In this document: positions 17,936 to 26,561 of the stretch, piece after piece
Layout: every line of letters begins with the position of its first letter
Position numbering within the stretch: the stretch's first letter is position 1
DNA from: Mycolicibacterium sp. S2-37
GTDB taxonomy: Bacteria; Actinomycetota; Actinomycetes; Mycobacteriales; Mycobacteriaceae
DNA length: 64,000 bases
Direction: 5' to 3'
Assembly: GCF_017352375.1 (NCBI RefSeq)
Contig: NZ_JAFEVR010000010.1
Coordinates: 124,001-188,000 of the forward strand
Notes under the pieces: generated by a model
Seen by the model: only the letters and a program-made list of their open reading frames with translations
Told to the model about the DNA's origin: nothing
The model's database searches: none
Translations under genes and position numbers: made by a program

Positions 17936-18208
17936 TCAGACCGCTTTCAGGCGCACTGCCGCGGGTGCGGGTTCCTCCGGTGCCGAGGGGGCGATCCTGT
18001 CGTTGACCGAAGCGACCACCGTGTCGACGCGGTGGACCGCGGCGTCGCACATCCCGCGCACCCGGTCACCGGCGGCGTCGACGTCGTCGGCGGCCGACAG
18101 CAGATAGGCGCGGACGTTGACCCGCAGCCGCTCACCCGCCCGGCGCACGCGCTGTCGCAGGCGGTCGTCGACCTCGACAGTGACGTATGGCATCACCCGG
18201 ATCTTCAT
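17936..18208 (-). CDS. Small hypothetical protein, 90 aa
   Basis: A 90-residue protein without signal peptide or membrane helix. The N-terminus MPYVTVEVDDRLRQRVRRAG from an internal ATG (codon 6) looks like a domain start, so the true product may be 85 residues. The middle is helical and rich in Arg, Val and Asp, resembling small helical proteins; the end is Ala/Pro-rich. No function recognised. Coding potential rests on length, position and high-GC codon pattern only. Confidence 0.55.
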   Translation of the reverse strand: MKIRVMPYVTVEVDDRLRQRVRRAGERLRVNVRAYLLSAADDVDAAGDRVRGMCDAAVHRVDTVVASVNDRIAPSAPEEPAPAAVRLKAV

Positions 18209-18308
18209 GCGAGGGCTCCCGTCGTCGCGATGGATCCCACACTAATGGCGCGCCCGGGTCCCGGAGAAGTTGAGATGTGCCGCAGATCACCTCGTGGTGT
18301 GAGGCGGA

Positions 18309-18998
18309 TCACGGTGCGACGGCGATGCCGTCCCACTCCCGCAGCTGCCAGCCCTGCGCCGGGCTCCCGACGACCACGACCCGGTCGGTGTTGCCGAGCG
18401 GGTGTTCGGCGAGCAGTTCCGGGCGCGGATTGGTGACGTTCATGGTCACCCACAGCATGATCGCCGCGCCGTGGGAGAAGACGACGGCGTCCCGGTCACC
18501 GCTGTCGGCGATGGCGCGTACCGCGGCGTCGAACCGGGCGTCGAATTCCTCGCCGCTGATCGAGCCCGGGATGCGCGCCGCGCGGTCACCGCGCAGCCAC
18601 CGCATCGGCGCGGCGAAGTAGTCGGCCGCCGCGCCTTCGGGTTGCCCCTCGGCCTGGCCGGCTTCCACTTCGCGCAGCCCCGGCAGCACCACGACCGGCT
18701 CGCCCCGCCGTACCGCGAGCGGCTCGGCGGTCTGCTGGGTGCGCACCATGGTCGAGGCGTACACCCCGTCGACCTGCCGGCCGGCGAGTTCGGCGACGAC
18801 CTCGGTGGCCTGGGTGCGGCCGAGCGCGGTGAGGACCGGCCCCGGCGTCGAGGTGTCGATCCGGCCCGACGCGTTTCCTTCGGACTGGCCGTGCCGCACG
18901 AAGGTCAGCGTGAGGTGCCCCGGCCCGCCTGCCGACGCCACCGGCGCACCGACCGCCGCGACGACCAGGGCCGCGGCGGCCAGTAGGCAACGGATCAC
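18309..18998 (-). CDS. Secreted histidine phosphatase (phosphoglycerate mutase-like)
   Basis: A 229-residue histidine phosphatase family protein. A signal peptide (VIRCLLAAAALVVAAVGAPVASA) is followed by the catalytic FVRHGQSEGN (phospho-histidine acceptor) and the second catalytic histidine in AVVFSHGAA. It should act outside the cytoplasmic membrane on an unknown phosphoester. GTG 18998 overlaps the stop of the MMPL transporter gene (GTGA, 18995-18998), so the two are translationally coupled. Confidence 0.87.
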   Translation of the reverse strand: MIRCLLAAAALVVAAVGAPVASAGGPGHLTLTFVRHGQSEGNASGRIDTSTPGPVLTALGRTQATEVVAELAGRQVDGVYASTMVRTQQTAEPLAVRRGEPVVVLPGLREVEAGQAEGQPEGAAADYFAAPMRWLRGDRAARIPGSISGEEFDARFDAAVRAIADSGDRDAVVFSHGAAIMLWVTMNVTNPRPELLAEHPLGNTDRVVVVGSPAQGWQLREWDGIAVAP

Positions 18999-21337
18999 AC
19001 TGTGACGGTACGGGCGGCGGCGGCGTCGCGGCCCGCGTCGGTGAGTCGGCGGTTGAGCTTCTCGCCCTCGATGTCGAGGTCGGGCAGGAACCGTGCCACC
19101 CGGCGCGGCAGCCACCAGGCCCGGTCGCCGAGCATCGACATCACCGCGGGTACCACGGTCATCCGGACCACGAACGCGTCGATCAGCACGCCGAACGCCA
19201 GCGCGAAGCCCATCTGCTTGATCATCGGATCCGCGTTGAACACGAAGCCGGCGAACACCGCCGTCATGATCAGCGCGGCGGCCACCACGACCCGGCTGGC
19301 CTGGGTGAAGCCGTGCGTGACGGCGGCGTCTCCGCGGTAGCCGTGCACATGGGCCTCCTTCATGGAGGACACCAGGAACACCTCGTAGTCCATCGCCAGC
19401 CCGTACAGCACCCCGATCACCATGATCGGCAGCAGGCTCAGGATCGGCCCCGTGGCCGACAGCCCGATCAGCTGCTGGAACCACCCCCACTGGAACAGCG
19501 CAGTGGTGGCGCCGAATGTCGCCAGCAGGGTGAGCAGGAAGCCGGCGGTCGCCTTGAGCGGCACGGCGATCGACCGGAACACCAGCGTCAGCACCAGGAT
19601 CGACAGTCCCATCACGATCGCGACGTAGACCGGGATCGCCTTGCCCAGACGGTCAGACATGTCGATGCCCATCGCGGTGATGCCGGTGACGCCGAGGTCC
19701 ACGTTGCGCAGACCGGCCAGCGGTCCGGAGTGCGACCGGATGTCGCGGACCAGCTGCGCGGTCGCCTCGTCGGTCGGTCCGGCGTCGGGGACCACCGAGA
19801 AGACCGCGGTGTCGGAGGTGTCGTTGAGCCCGCCGAGGCTGACCTCGGCGACGCCGGGGACGCGCCGCAGGTCGTTGTAGGTGTCGACGACCTGGGCGGT
19901 GGTCAGCTGACCGCCCCCTGCTGCGTCGTGTCGGGGTTCGGCCACCACGACCAGCGGTCCGTTGTAGCCGTTGCCGTAGTGCTCGGCGATCGCGTCGTAA
20001 CTCTGGCGCTGCGGGGTGCCCTGGTTGTAGCTGCCGCCGTCGGGCATCCCCAGCGTCATGCCGAGCGCGGGCAGCGCGATGACGCCGGTGACGGCGAGGC
20101 CGGCCAGCGCGGCGGGGACCCGGTTGCGCAGGACCGCGCCCACCCAGGCCGAGGCGAACCGGTGGTTGCCCTGCTCGGATGTTGTGCTGTGTCTGCCCTT
20201 CGGGGAGCAGATCCGCTCGCCGACCAGGCCCAGCAGCGCGGGCAGCAGGGTGATCGACGCGAGCACGGCGACCACCACCGTCGCGGCGGCGGCCAGCGCC
20301 ATCGGGGTGAGCAGCGAGATGCCGACGATGGTCAGCGCGACGAGCGCGATGACCACCGTGGTGCCGGCGAACACCACCGCACTGCCCGCTGTGCCCACCG
20401 CGCGTGCGGCGGCTTCGGCGGCGGACAGGCCGCGGTCCATGATCAGGCGGCGCTGCCGGTTGACGATGAACATCGCGTAGTCGATCCCGACGGCCAGGCC
20501 CAGCATGAGCGCGAGCACGACCGTCATCGACTGCACGTTGAACAGGTGGGAGAACAGGAACGTCCCGCCGACGCCCACCCCGACCGACAGCAGCGCGGTC
20601 ACCAGCGGAAGCCCGGCCGCCACCAGTGAGCCGAGGGTGACGATCAGGACGACGGCGGCCACCATCAGTCCGATCACCTCGCCGGCACCGACCATCTCGG
20701 GCATCTGCGCCATCGCCGCCGACGGCAGCACCTCGATACCGCTGTCACCGACCGCCGCGCGGGCGGCGTCGATGGTGTGCTCGACCACACCCGTGGGGAG
20801 CTCGTGGGTCTGCTTGTCGAACTGGAACTGGTAGAGCGCGACGGCGCCGTCCGCGGACACGGTCACACCTGGCACCGGCTGGCCGTCGACGATCAGCGGC
20901 TTGGGGGCGTCGGCGGCAGGCGGCGCGTTGATCTGCGCCTGGCCGATGGCTGCAGAGGCGACCAGCGTGGGGCTGGCCGGACCCTTCGCCAGCTCGGCCC
21001 GGGCCAACTCCCGTGGATCGAGGACGTGTTCGGTGCGCGAGACCGCATCGACGGCGCTGAGCACGGCCGCCCGGTTCGCCCCGTCGTCGATGCGCTGCCC
21101 CTCCGGCGCCGCGAAGGCGATACTGCCCTGTCCGCCGGAGGACTGGGGCATCCGCTCGGCGAGCTGGTCGATCACCTCCTGGGCGGGGGTGCCGTTGATC
21201 CGCATCTCGTTCGAGATCTTGGGCGGGTTGAGCGCGAGGAGGCCGCCCACCACCACGATGAGGGCCAGCCAGCCGGCGATGACACGCCAGGGCCGGTGGT
21301 AACCGAACCGTCCGATCCGGTACAGAAATGTCGCCAT
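18995..21337 (-). CDS. MMPL-family (RND) transporter, 780 aa
   Basis: A 780-residue RND-type transporter with two MMPL repeats: a helix at 15-35, extracytoplasmic domain to about 185, helices at about 190-375, a second extracytoplasmic domain, and helices at about 565-740. Seen motifs include GLAVGIDYAMFIVNRQRRLI and GVLYGLAMDYEVFLVSSMKE, with the proton-relay Asp-Tyr (DY) pairs in both halves. The C-terminus WWLPRRVARFLPDLDIEG is typical. It is shorter than the coiled-coil MmpL at 39.2 kb. The start ATG 21337 has TACTGT 7 nt before it and no ribosome site. It is coupled to a secreted phosphatase downstream. Confidence 0.93.
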   Translation of the reverse strand: MATFLYRIGRFGYHRPWRVIAGWLALIVVVGGLLALNPPKISNEMRINGTPAQEVIDQLAERMPQSSGGQGSIAFAAPEGQRIDDGANRAAVLSAVDAVSRTEHVLDPRELARAELAKGPASPTLVASAAIGQAQINAPPAADAPKPLIVDGQPVPGVTVSADGAVALYQFQFDKQTHELPTGVVEHTIDAARAAVGDSGIEVLPSAAMAQMPEMVGAGEVIGLMVAAVVLIVTLGSLVAAGLPLVTALLSVGVGVGGTFLFSHLFNVQSMTVVLALMLGLAVGIDYAMFIVNRQRRLIMDRGLSAAEAAARAVGTAGSAVVFAGTTVVIALVALTIVGISLLTPMALAAAATVVVAVLASITLLPALLGLVGERICSPKGRHSTTSEQGNHRFASAWVGAVLRNRVPAALAGLAVTGVIALPALGMTLGMPDGGSYNQGTPQRQSYDAIAEHYGNGYNGPLVVVAEPRHDAAGGGQLTTAQVVDTYNDLRRVPGVAEVSLGGLNDTSDTAVFSVVPDAGPTDEATAQLVRDIRSHSGPLAGLRNVDLGVTGITAMGIDMSDRLGKAIPVYVAIVMGLSILVLTLVFRSIAVPLKATAGFLLTLLATFGATTALFQWGWFQQLIGLSATGPILSLLPIMVIGVLYGLAMDYEVFLVSSMKEAHVHGYRGDAAVTHGFTQASRVVVAAALIMTAVFAGFVFNADPMIKQMGFALAFGVLIDAFVVRMTVVPAVMSMLGDRAWWLPRRVARFLPDLDIEGEKLNRRLTDAGRDAAAARTVTV

Positions 21338-21378
21338 GGAAGCGACAGTAGGTCCGGAAACGAGAGTTGGCTCTTACT

Positions 21379-21392
21379 TGTCGTGAACGACA
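21379..21392. promoter_or_regulatory. TGTCGT-GA-ACGACA inverted repeat upstream of the MMPL gene
   Basis: A perfect 6-bp inverted repeat with a 2-bp centre lies about 42 nt upstream of the MMPL start, just upstream of its proposed -10/-35 region. It fits a dimeric repressor such as TetR. No regulator gene is adjacent. Confidence 0.45.
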
Positions 21393-21469
21393 CGTTGGGG
21401 CAAAACCCATGATCCGCGCCACTTTTCGCGATGTCGCGGCAAAGCCGGTTTCAGCACGGAGGCCGACGG

Positions 21470-22342
21470 CTATCCGTGACGGCCCTTCGCCGCCCTGACC
21501 ACTTCGGCGGCTTCGCGCCCGGCCTTCTTCGCCTCTTCATAGGCGTCTTCGGTGTCGCGCAGCGCCTGCTCGGCCTTGGCCAGCCGGTCGCGGGCGTCCT
21601 GATGTCGCAGCCGGGCGGTGGCCAGGTCGCTCTGGCGTTGAGCGGTCACCGCATCGGCCTCGGCCTTCGCCCGCTCCGCGGCGGCCAGCACCGCACGTGC
21701 CCTCTTCTTCTCTGCCGCCTTCTCCGCGGCGTCGTCCCGCTTCGGCGGACCGGAATGCGGCGGGTCCGGTGCCCGCTCGGTCCCCGCTTTCCCGGGTGCC
21801 TTCGTGCCGGGTGCCTTCTTGCCGGGTGCCTTGGCCGGCGCCTTCCGGCTCGTCACCTCGGTGGTGTCCCCGAAGCCGCCGAACCCGGACCACTGCTCGG
21901 CCTTGACCAGCCGGCCCAGCCGGGCGGCCACGTCGGGGTCGGCAACCGCGGCCTGCAGGGTGTCGGTGACGTCGTCGCGCAGGGCGGCCGAGGGATTGGC
22001 GATCCCCGCCGCTGTGATCGCGGCGCGGGTCAGCTCGCCCACCAGCTTGCGCTGCTCGGCCGACAGCGCGCGGATCTGTTCGCCGTCCATCTCCGCGTGG
22101 GCGGAACGCAGGCGCTCACCGACGTCGGCGATGCGCGCGGCGGCGGCGGGATCGCCGTGGAACAGCCGGTTGACCACCGACGCCGACACCGTCGGTTTTC
22201 GCGCCGCGGCGATCTGCTTGGCGGCAGCGGTGTCACCGCGTTTCTTCGCCGCCGCGGACAGCTCGCTGCGCAGCGCGGTGAAGTCCTCCGGCGCCGCGGC
22301 GTACAACCGGTCCAGCGCATCCTCGACCTCACGGGCGGCCAT
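21470..22342 (-). CDS. Ala/Lys-rich coiled-coil protein with KAPG repeats
   Basis: A 290-residue protein of unknown function. The N-terminal 135 residues (VEDALDRLYAAAPEDFTALR, SVVNRLFHGDP, ADVGERLRSAHAEMDGEQIR) form a helical domain found in actinobacterial proteins. A basic linker of KAPG-type repeats (about 160-185) follows, then a long helical Lys/Glu/Ala segment (190-285) with coiled-coil character. There is no signal peptide or membrane helix. The basic repeats suggest nucleic-acid or polyanion binding. ATG 22342 is chosen; upstream codons belong to the neighbouring gene's other frame. Confidence 0.72.
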   Translation of the reverse strand: MAAREVEDALDRLYAAAPEDFTALRSELSAAAKKRGDTAAAKQIAAARKPTVSASVVNRLFHGDPAAAARIADVGERLRSAHAEMDGEQIRALSAEQRKLVGELTRAAITAAGIANPSAALRDDVTDTLQAAVADPDVAARLGRLVKAEQWSGFGGFGDTTEVTSRKAPAKAPGKKAPGTKAPGKAGTERAPDPPHSGPPKRDDAAEKAAEKKRARAVLAAAERAKAEADAVTAQRQSDLATARLRHQDARDRLAKAEQALRDTEDAYEEAKKAGREAAEVVRAAKGRHG

Positions 22343-22368
22343 ACCGACATGATGGCCCGGGTCACCGC

Positions 22369-22617
22369 TCAGATGGCGCAGACCTGCGGTGCGAACAGCA
22401 GGATCGGCCACAGCACCATCGCCAGACCGAAACCGGCCAGTTGCGCACCGGCCGGAAGCCAGAGCTCGAACTGTTCCGCGAAGTGATGCGCGTACTGCGC
22501 CTTCATGAAGGCGACGCCGATGCCGATCACCACATTCGGCAGCGCCAGCCACAGGCCCAGCTCGAGCAGGCCGGCGACGCTGATCTCGACGGCGAGTACG
22601 CGGCGGAGCCTGTTCAC
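22369..22617 (-). CDS. Small two-helix membrane protein, paralogue of 23656-23880
   Basis: An 82-residue protein with two hydrophobic segments (about 10-38 and 58-80) ending WPILLFAPQVCAI. It aligns by eye over its full length with the plus-strand protein at 23656-23880 (LRRVLAVEISVAGLLELG versus LRQLLAYKLTIAEIIGIG; WPILLF..QVC versus WPVLLFSDVC). It lies 13 nt downstream of the MpaB-type oxygenase gene and is probably translated with it. Function unknown. Confidence 0.72.
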   Translation of the reverse strand: MNRLRRVLAVEISVAGLLELGLWLALPNVVIGIGVAFMKAQYAHHFAEQFELWLPAGAQLAGFGLAMVLWPILLFAPQVCAI

Positions 22618-22630
22618 AGCGGAGGCCCGG

Positions 22631-23503
22631 TCACACCAGCGCCCGCCGGTGGCGCACCCGGCGCCGGACGTCGGCGAGCAGGACGTGACTTCCGCCCTGA
22701 CGCACGAAAGCCGGCAGGAACCGGTTGACCAACGCCACGAACAGGAAGAGCCGTTCGAAGCGGCGCTGCTGGGCGGCGGTCCAGGTCAATCCGAGCGCGT
22801 CACGGAACACCGGAGCGAGAAAGCCCACGGTCAGGAAGTGCAGCAGCCGCCGGGAACCGAACCGCAACGGCGCGCGGATCATCTTCAGGTCGATCAGATC
22901 CGAAAGGTACGTGCGCACCGTCGGATCGACGGCCACCCGCCGGCATGCGGCGTTCCAGTAGGCGTCGAACTCCGTGCGGGTGGGCGGCCATTGATCCTCG
23001 GTGACCTGCAACGTGGTGCCCAGCGGCCATGCCGAACGGTAGAAGCCCTCGGCCTGTTCGGGTGTCAGCTCGCCGCGCAGCAGCTGGTAGGTGTCCTCGA
23101 GCCCGACGAACAGGCAGGCGGCCACCCACATCTGCAACTTCGGATCGAACGCGTGGTAATGCACCGGGCTCGAGGGGCTGGACGTGACGTGCCGGTGGAC
23201 GCCGTTGACCGCATGACGGAACGCGGCTCGGTCGTCGTCGTCACCGAGGACGGCGACCGCCAGGTACTGGAACGTGGTGCGGGCCCGCTTCCACGGATGC
23301 TTGAGCAGATTGCCGGAGTCCACGGGACTCTCGACGACGCCGTGACCGACCTCGGGCCAGGACAGCTGCATGACGACGTTGGCCGCACCGGCGGCGAAGG
23401 ACCAGAAGTCCATCGCGTCGGCCGCCGTCACCGGCTCGTCGGACCAGCGTGCGGTCCGCCTGCTCACCGCGATCCGGGTGTCATCCGTCGTCAAGACCCC
23501 CAT
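22631..23503 (-). CDS. MpaB-type oxygenase (DUF2236)
   Basis: A 290-residue DUF2236 protein. The conserved landmarks KHPWKRARTTFQYLAVAVLG, VNGVHRHV and HYHAFDPKLQMWVAACLF are visible, with His and Arg positions expected for haem b coordination in this family (latex-clearing protein/MpaB relatives). Members act as oxygenases on isoprenoid or lipid substrates; many copies exist in mycobacteria. It shares its transcript with a tiny membrane protein and faces a divergent paralogue of that protein. Substrate unknown. Confidence 0.85.
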   Translation of the reverse strand: MGVLTTDDTRIAVSRRTARWSDEPVTAADAMDFWSFAAGAANVVMQLSWPEVGHGVVESPVDSGNLLKHPWKRARTTFQYLAVAVLGDDDDRAAFRHAVNGVHRHVTSSPSSPVHYHAFDPKLQMWVAACLFVGLEDTYQLLRGELTPEQAEGFYRSAWPLGTTLQVTEDQWPPTRTEFDAYWNAACRRVAVDPTVRTYLSDLIDLKMIRAPLRFGSRRLLHFLTVGFLAPVFRDALGLTWTAAQQRRFERLFLFVALVNRFLPAFVRQGGSHVLLADVRRRVRHRRALV

Positions 23504-23655
23504 GGCACACCTCCCCCGAGCGTCAGCATAGCCAGTAGTCGGCCGGATCGGCGCCTATTGGTAATCAACTTCTGCGCGCCTTTTACCGGGCGAAGCTCGT
23601 GCACCCATACCGAACGGGCGTTAACATCGACCGACAGGGGGAAGGGGTTCGCCAG

Positions 23656-23880
23656 ATGGAAACGAAGCTCCGTCAGTTGCTCGCCTACAAGTTGACGATC
23701 GCCGAGATCATCGGCATCGGGCTGCTGCTCGGCACGCCCTATCTGATCGTCGGTGTGATCTGGTCGAGCACCCACACCGAGCACCTGAGCCGGCTCGACG
23801 GCGTCGACCTGGCGATCTCGTTCCTCGGATCCATCGCCTCGTGGCCGGTGCTGCTGTTCTCCGACGTGTGCATGACGTGA
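23656..23880 (+). CDS. Small two-helix membrane protein, paralogue of 22369-22617
   Basis: A 74-residue protein with helices at about 14-35 and 50-70, ending WPVLLFSDVCMT. ATG 23656 is preceded by a strong GGGGGAAGGGG ribosome site. It is divergent from the MpaB-type gene and is related to the other tiny membrane protein downstream of that gene. The conserved features are an LLxxK/E amphipathic start, a central loop and WPxLLF..VC at the end. Function unknown. Confidence 0.72.
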   Translation: METKLRQLLAYKLTIAEIIGIGLLLGTPYLIVGVIWSSTHTEHLSRLDGVDLAISFLGSIASWPVLLFSDVCMT

Positions 23881-23923
23881 CGCACGGTTTGGGCGCCTGC
23901 CCGGTCCGGGTACGTCCGAGCTC

Positions 23924-24172
23924 ATGAGCAACGTCACCGAGAGTCAAATCGAGGAGGTCGCCCCCGGGGACCTCATCTCCGTGGACCGCGGCGAGGGCGC
24001 CCAGGCCTACAAAGTGGTGCACAAGAACGACGGAAACGACTCGTTCCTCATCACCCTGGAGGGCACCGACGGTGAGACGTTCGACAAGGAGTTCGCCGCC
24101 GGGACGACGGTGACCCGCTCCCTGGAGTCCAAGTGGGAGTCCGACCAGAGCCCGACGCCGCACGCCGAGTAA
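23924..24172 (+). CDS. Small cytoplasmic hypothetical protein, 82 aa
   Basis: An acidic 82-residue protein, MSNVTESQIEEVAPGDLISV, reading as a small beta-rich (SH3-like) domain: GDLISVDRGEGAQAYKVVHK and SFLITLEGTDGETFDKEF. No signal peptide, helix or cysteine. It lies between the membrane protein gene and an F420 oxidoreductase gene on the same strand (29 nt before the latter). Function not recognised. Confidence 0.72.
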   Translation: MSNVTESQIEEVAPGDLISVDRGEGAQAYKVVHKNDGNDSFLITLEGTDGETFDKEFAAGTTVTRSLESKWESDQSPTPHAE

Positions 24173-24201
24173 GCGCGCGCCGCGCGGGTACACCCCGCCG
24201 C

Positions 24202-25170
24202 ATGGCCGAAATCGGATACTTCCTGTCGTGTGAGCAGTACACCCCAGCCGAGCTGATCGATCAGGCGAAGCGTGCGGAAGCAGCGGGCTTCGAGGCGCTG
24301 TGGATCTCCGACCACTTCCACCCGTGGAACGACGAGCAGGGGCAGAGCGCGTTCGTGTGGGGTGTGATCGGCGCACTGTCGCAGGTGACGTCGCTTCCGG
24401 TGTCCACGGCGGTCACCTGCCCGACCATCCGCATCCACCCGGCGATCATCGCGCAGGCGGCGGCCACCGCCGCGGTGCAGCTCGACGGCAGGTTCGTCCT
24501 CGGCGTCGGCAGCGGCGAAGCCCTCAACGAGCATGTCCTCGGCGACCCGTGGCCGTCGGTCGGCGTACGGCTGGAGATGCTCGAGGAGGCGATCGACGTG
24601 ATCCGCCTGCTGCACAAAGACGCACCCCGCGGGCGGGAGGTCAGCCACCACGGACTGCACTACGAGGTGCAGGACGCGCGGATCTACACGCTGCCGGACA
24701 ACCCGGTGCCCATCTACGTGTCCGGTTTCGGCCCGCAGGCAGCCGAGTTCGCCGGGCGCATCGGCGACGGCTTCTGCACCACGATGCCCGACGCCGACCT
24801 GATCAAGACGTTCCGCGAGTCCGGCGGCGGCGACAAGCCGGTGCAGGCCGGCACCAAGGTCAGCTGGGACCGGGACGCCGACACCGGTCTCGATGCGGCG
24901 CACCGGCTCTGGCCCAATGAGGTTCTGCCGGGCCAGCTCGCCCAGACCCTGCCCCGGCCGAAGGACTTCGCCGATGTGGGCACCCTGGTGCCGCGGGACA
25001 TGGTCGGTGGGTCGATGGCCTGCGGGCCCGACGCGGACAAGCACGTCTCGCAGATTCGCGAGTTCATCGAGGCCGGCGCCGACGAGGTGTATGTGCAGCA
25101 GGTCGGTCCGGACATCGAGGGGTTCTTCAGCGCCTGGGAGCGCGATGTGCTGCCGCAGCTGAGGTCCTGA
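24202..25170 (+). CDS. F420-dependent luciferase-like oxidoreductase (TIGR03557/Fgd-like)
   Basis: A 322-residue TIM-barrel LLM-family protein. The start MAEIGYFLSCEQYTPAELID, the SDHFHPW motif (about 33-39) and FVLGVGSGEALNEH are those of the G6PDH-like F420-dependent family (TIGR03557); the closest well-known relative is Fgd1 itself, which uses F420 and glucose-6-phosphate. Several Fgd1 substrate residues cannot be checked by eye, so a different alcohol or sugar phosphate is possible. It ends 3 nt from the convergent rhomboid gene. Confidence 0.88.
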   Translation: MAEIGYFLSCEQYTPAELIDQAKRAEAAGFEALWISDHFHPWNDEQGQSAFVWGVIGALSQVTSLPVSTAVTCPTIRIHPAIIAQAAATAAVQLDGRFVLGVGSGEALNEHVLGDPWPSVGVRLEMLEEAIDVIRLLHKDAPRGREVSHHGLHYEVQDARIYTLPDNPVPIYVSGFGPQAAEFAGRIGDGFCTTMPDADLIKTFRESGGGDKPVQAGTKVSWDRDADTGLDAAHRLWPNEVLPGQLAQTLPRPKDFADVGTLVPRDMVGGSMACGPDADKHVSQIREFIEAGADEVYVQQVGPDIEGFFSAWERDVLPQLRS

Positions 25171-25173
25171 GGC

Positions 25174-26052
25174 TCAGCGCACCCCGTACAGGTCGAGGAT
25201 CTGCCCGGTACGCCACCAGATCAGGGCCAGCAGCACCACCACGATCGCCGCCGTCGCCCCGGCCTGGATCGCGGTACGGCCGTTGCGGGGGGCGTAGGCG
25301 TACACCGCGGCCAGCACCGCGCCCGTGACCAGACCGCCCACATGGGCCTGCCAGCTGACGCCCTGTCCGCTGATCAGCGGGTAGATGAAGGTGAAGACCA
25401 GGTTGATCAGGATGATCGCGGCGATACCCCGGATGTCCAGGTTGAGTCGCCGCGACACCACGAACAGCGCGCCGAACAGTCCGAACACCGCACCGGAGGC
25501 TCCGGCGGTGGCGGCGTTCACCGGCGAGGCCAGGTACACCAGCACCGACCCGCCCAGAGCGCTCAACCCGTAGAGCGCGCCGAACCGCAGCCTGCCCAGC
25601 CAGGCCTCCAGCGGCGGCCCGACCACGTAGAGCGCCCACATGTTGAACAGCAGATGCATGATGCCGTAGTGCATGAACGCCGAGGTGATCAAGCGGTACC
25701 ACTGTCCGTCGGCGACGGCCGGTGACCACATCACGAACCGGCTCTCCACGTCGCCGGACGTGGTCTGCAGGACGGCCACCAGCACGTTGACCGCGATCAG
25801 GACGTAGGTGAGCACCGGCGTCGCCGAGTCCGACATCCGACCGCCGAAGTGTGTGCGAGGCCGGCGCACCGATCGGTTGCCCTCGTCCACGCACTCGGGG
25901 CACTGATGTCCGACCGCCGCGGAGCGCATGCAGTCCGGACAGATGAAACGCCCGCAGCGGGTGCACCGCACGTGGGTCTGCCGGCCGGGGTGCCGGTAGC
26001 AGGTCGGAGCCTCGGCGGGCGACTGCGGATACGGCTGCGGGGGGTAGGACAT
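25174..26052 (-). CDS. Rhomboid intramembrane protease with N-terminal zinc-binding box
   Basis: A 292-residue protein. An N-terminal Cys/His cluster (C18, H21, C30, C33, C38, C41, H49, C51, C54) resembles a B-box zinc finger. Six to seven membrane helices follow, with the catalytic serine in GASGA (Ser186) and catalytic histidine in HVGG (His237); the HxxxN element HLLFNMWALY is also present. It cleaves membrane proteins within the bilayer. The gene resembles the mycobacterial Rv0110-type rhomboid. GGAAG precedes the ATG. Substrate unknown. Confidence 0.92.
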   Translation of the reverse strand: MSYPPQPYPQSPAEAPTCYRHPGRQTHVRCTRCGRFICPDCMRSAAVGHQCPECVDEGNRSVRRPRTHFGGRMSDSATPVLTYVLIAVNVLVAVLQTTSGDVESRFVMWSPAVADGQWYRLITSAFMHYGIMHLLFNMWALYVVGPPLEAWLGRLRFGALYGLSALGGSVLVYLASPVNAATAGASGAVFGLFGALFVVSRRLNLDIRGIAAIILINLVFTFIYPLISGQGVSWQAHVGGLVTGAVLAAVYAYAPRNGRTAIQAGATAAIVVVLLALIWWRTGQILDLYGVR

Positions 26053-26076
26053 GGCTTCGCTTCCGGGGTCGTCGAG

Positions 26077-26490
26077 CTAGAGGGTGCCGAAGAGTTCGAT
26101 CCAGTTGCCGTCCGGGTCGGCGATGAACATCCACCCCATCCCCGGCACGGGTGCGAACTCCGTCACCGGCTCGACGATCCGGTACTCCGACATCTCGACT
26201 GTCGCCGCGACCGCGCGCAGGTTCTTGACGCCGATGGTGAAGTAGCGCACCCCCGCCTGGGTCCGGCCGCCGCCCTGAGCCGCCGGCTGGGGCGGCGGCG
26301 GCGAGTAGGTGACGAGTTTGAGCACGCCGTTGCCCAGCGTGTACCGCCGCTGCGACCCGCCGGGAAAGTCGAGCTCGCCCTGGCATTCCAACTCGAGGAA
26401 GCCCTCGTAGAAGGCGACCATCGCATCGAGGTTCGTGGTCACCAGACCCACCTCGATACCCGGGGTCAACAGGTCCAGTTTCACGGCCAC
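26077..26490 (-). CDS. VOC-superfamily (glyoxalase-like) protein
   Basis: A 137-residue vicinal-oxygen-chelate domain made of two beta-alpha-beta3 repeats: GIEVGLVTTNLDAMVAFYEG and GVRYFTIGVKNLRAVAATVE, ending in WMFIADPDGNWIELFG with the family's metal-ligand Glu. A Pro-rich loop (SPPPPQPAAQ) separates the halves. Members are lyases, dioxygenases or resistance proteins. It precedes the rhomboid gene by 24 nt on the same strand and may share its transcript. Confidence 0.85.
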   Translation of the reverse strand: MAVKLDLLTPGIEVGLVTTNLDAMVAFYEGFLELECQGELDFPGGSQRRYTLGNGVLKLVTYSPPPPQPAAQGGGRTQAGVRYFTIGVKNLRAVAATVEMSEYRIVEPVTEFAPVPGMGWMFIADPDGNWIELFGTL

Positions 26491-26561
26491 CTCGTTACTC
26501 GTCGACGGACAACGTCTCCATTGTCCCCATCACGAGCGCGGGCGCCGTCAGCGCACTGGTG

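Noticed and set aside
19313..20629. Plus-strand 438-codon frame antisense to MMPL
   Set aside because: Antisense shadow of a strongly supported RND transporter. Composition is His/Gln/Arg-rich as expected of the complement of high-GC code.
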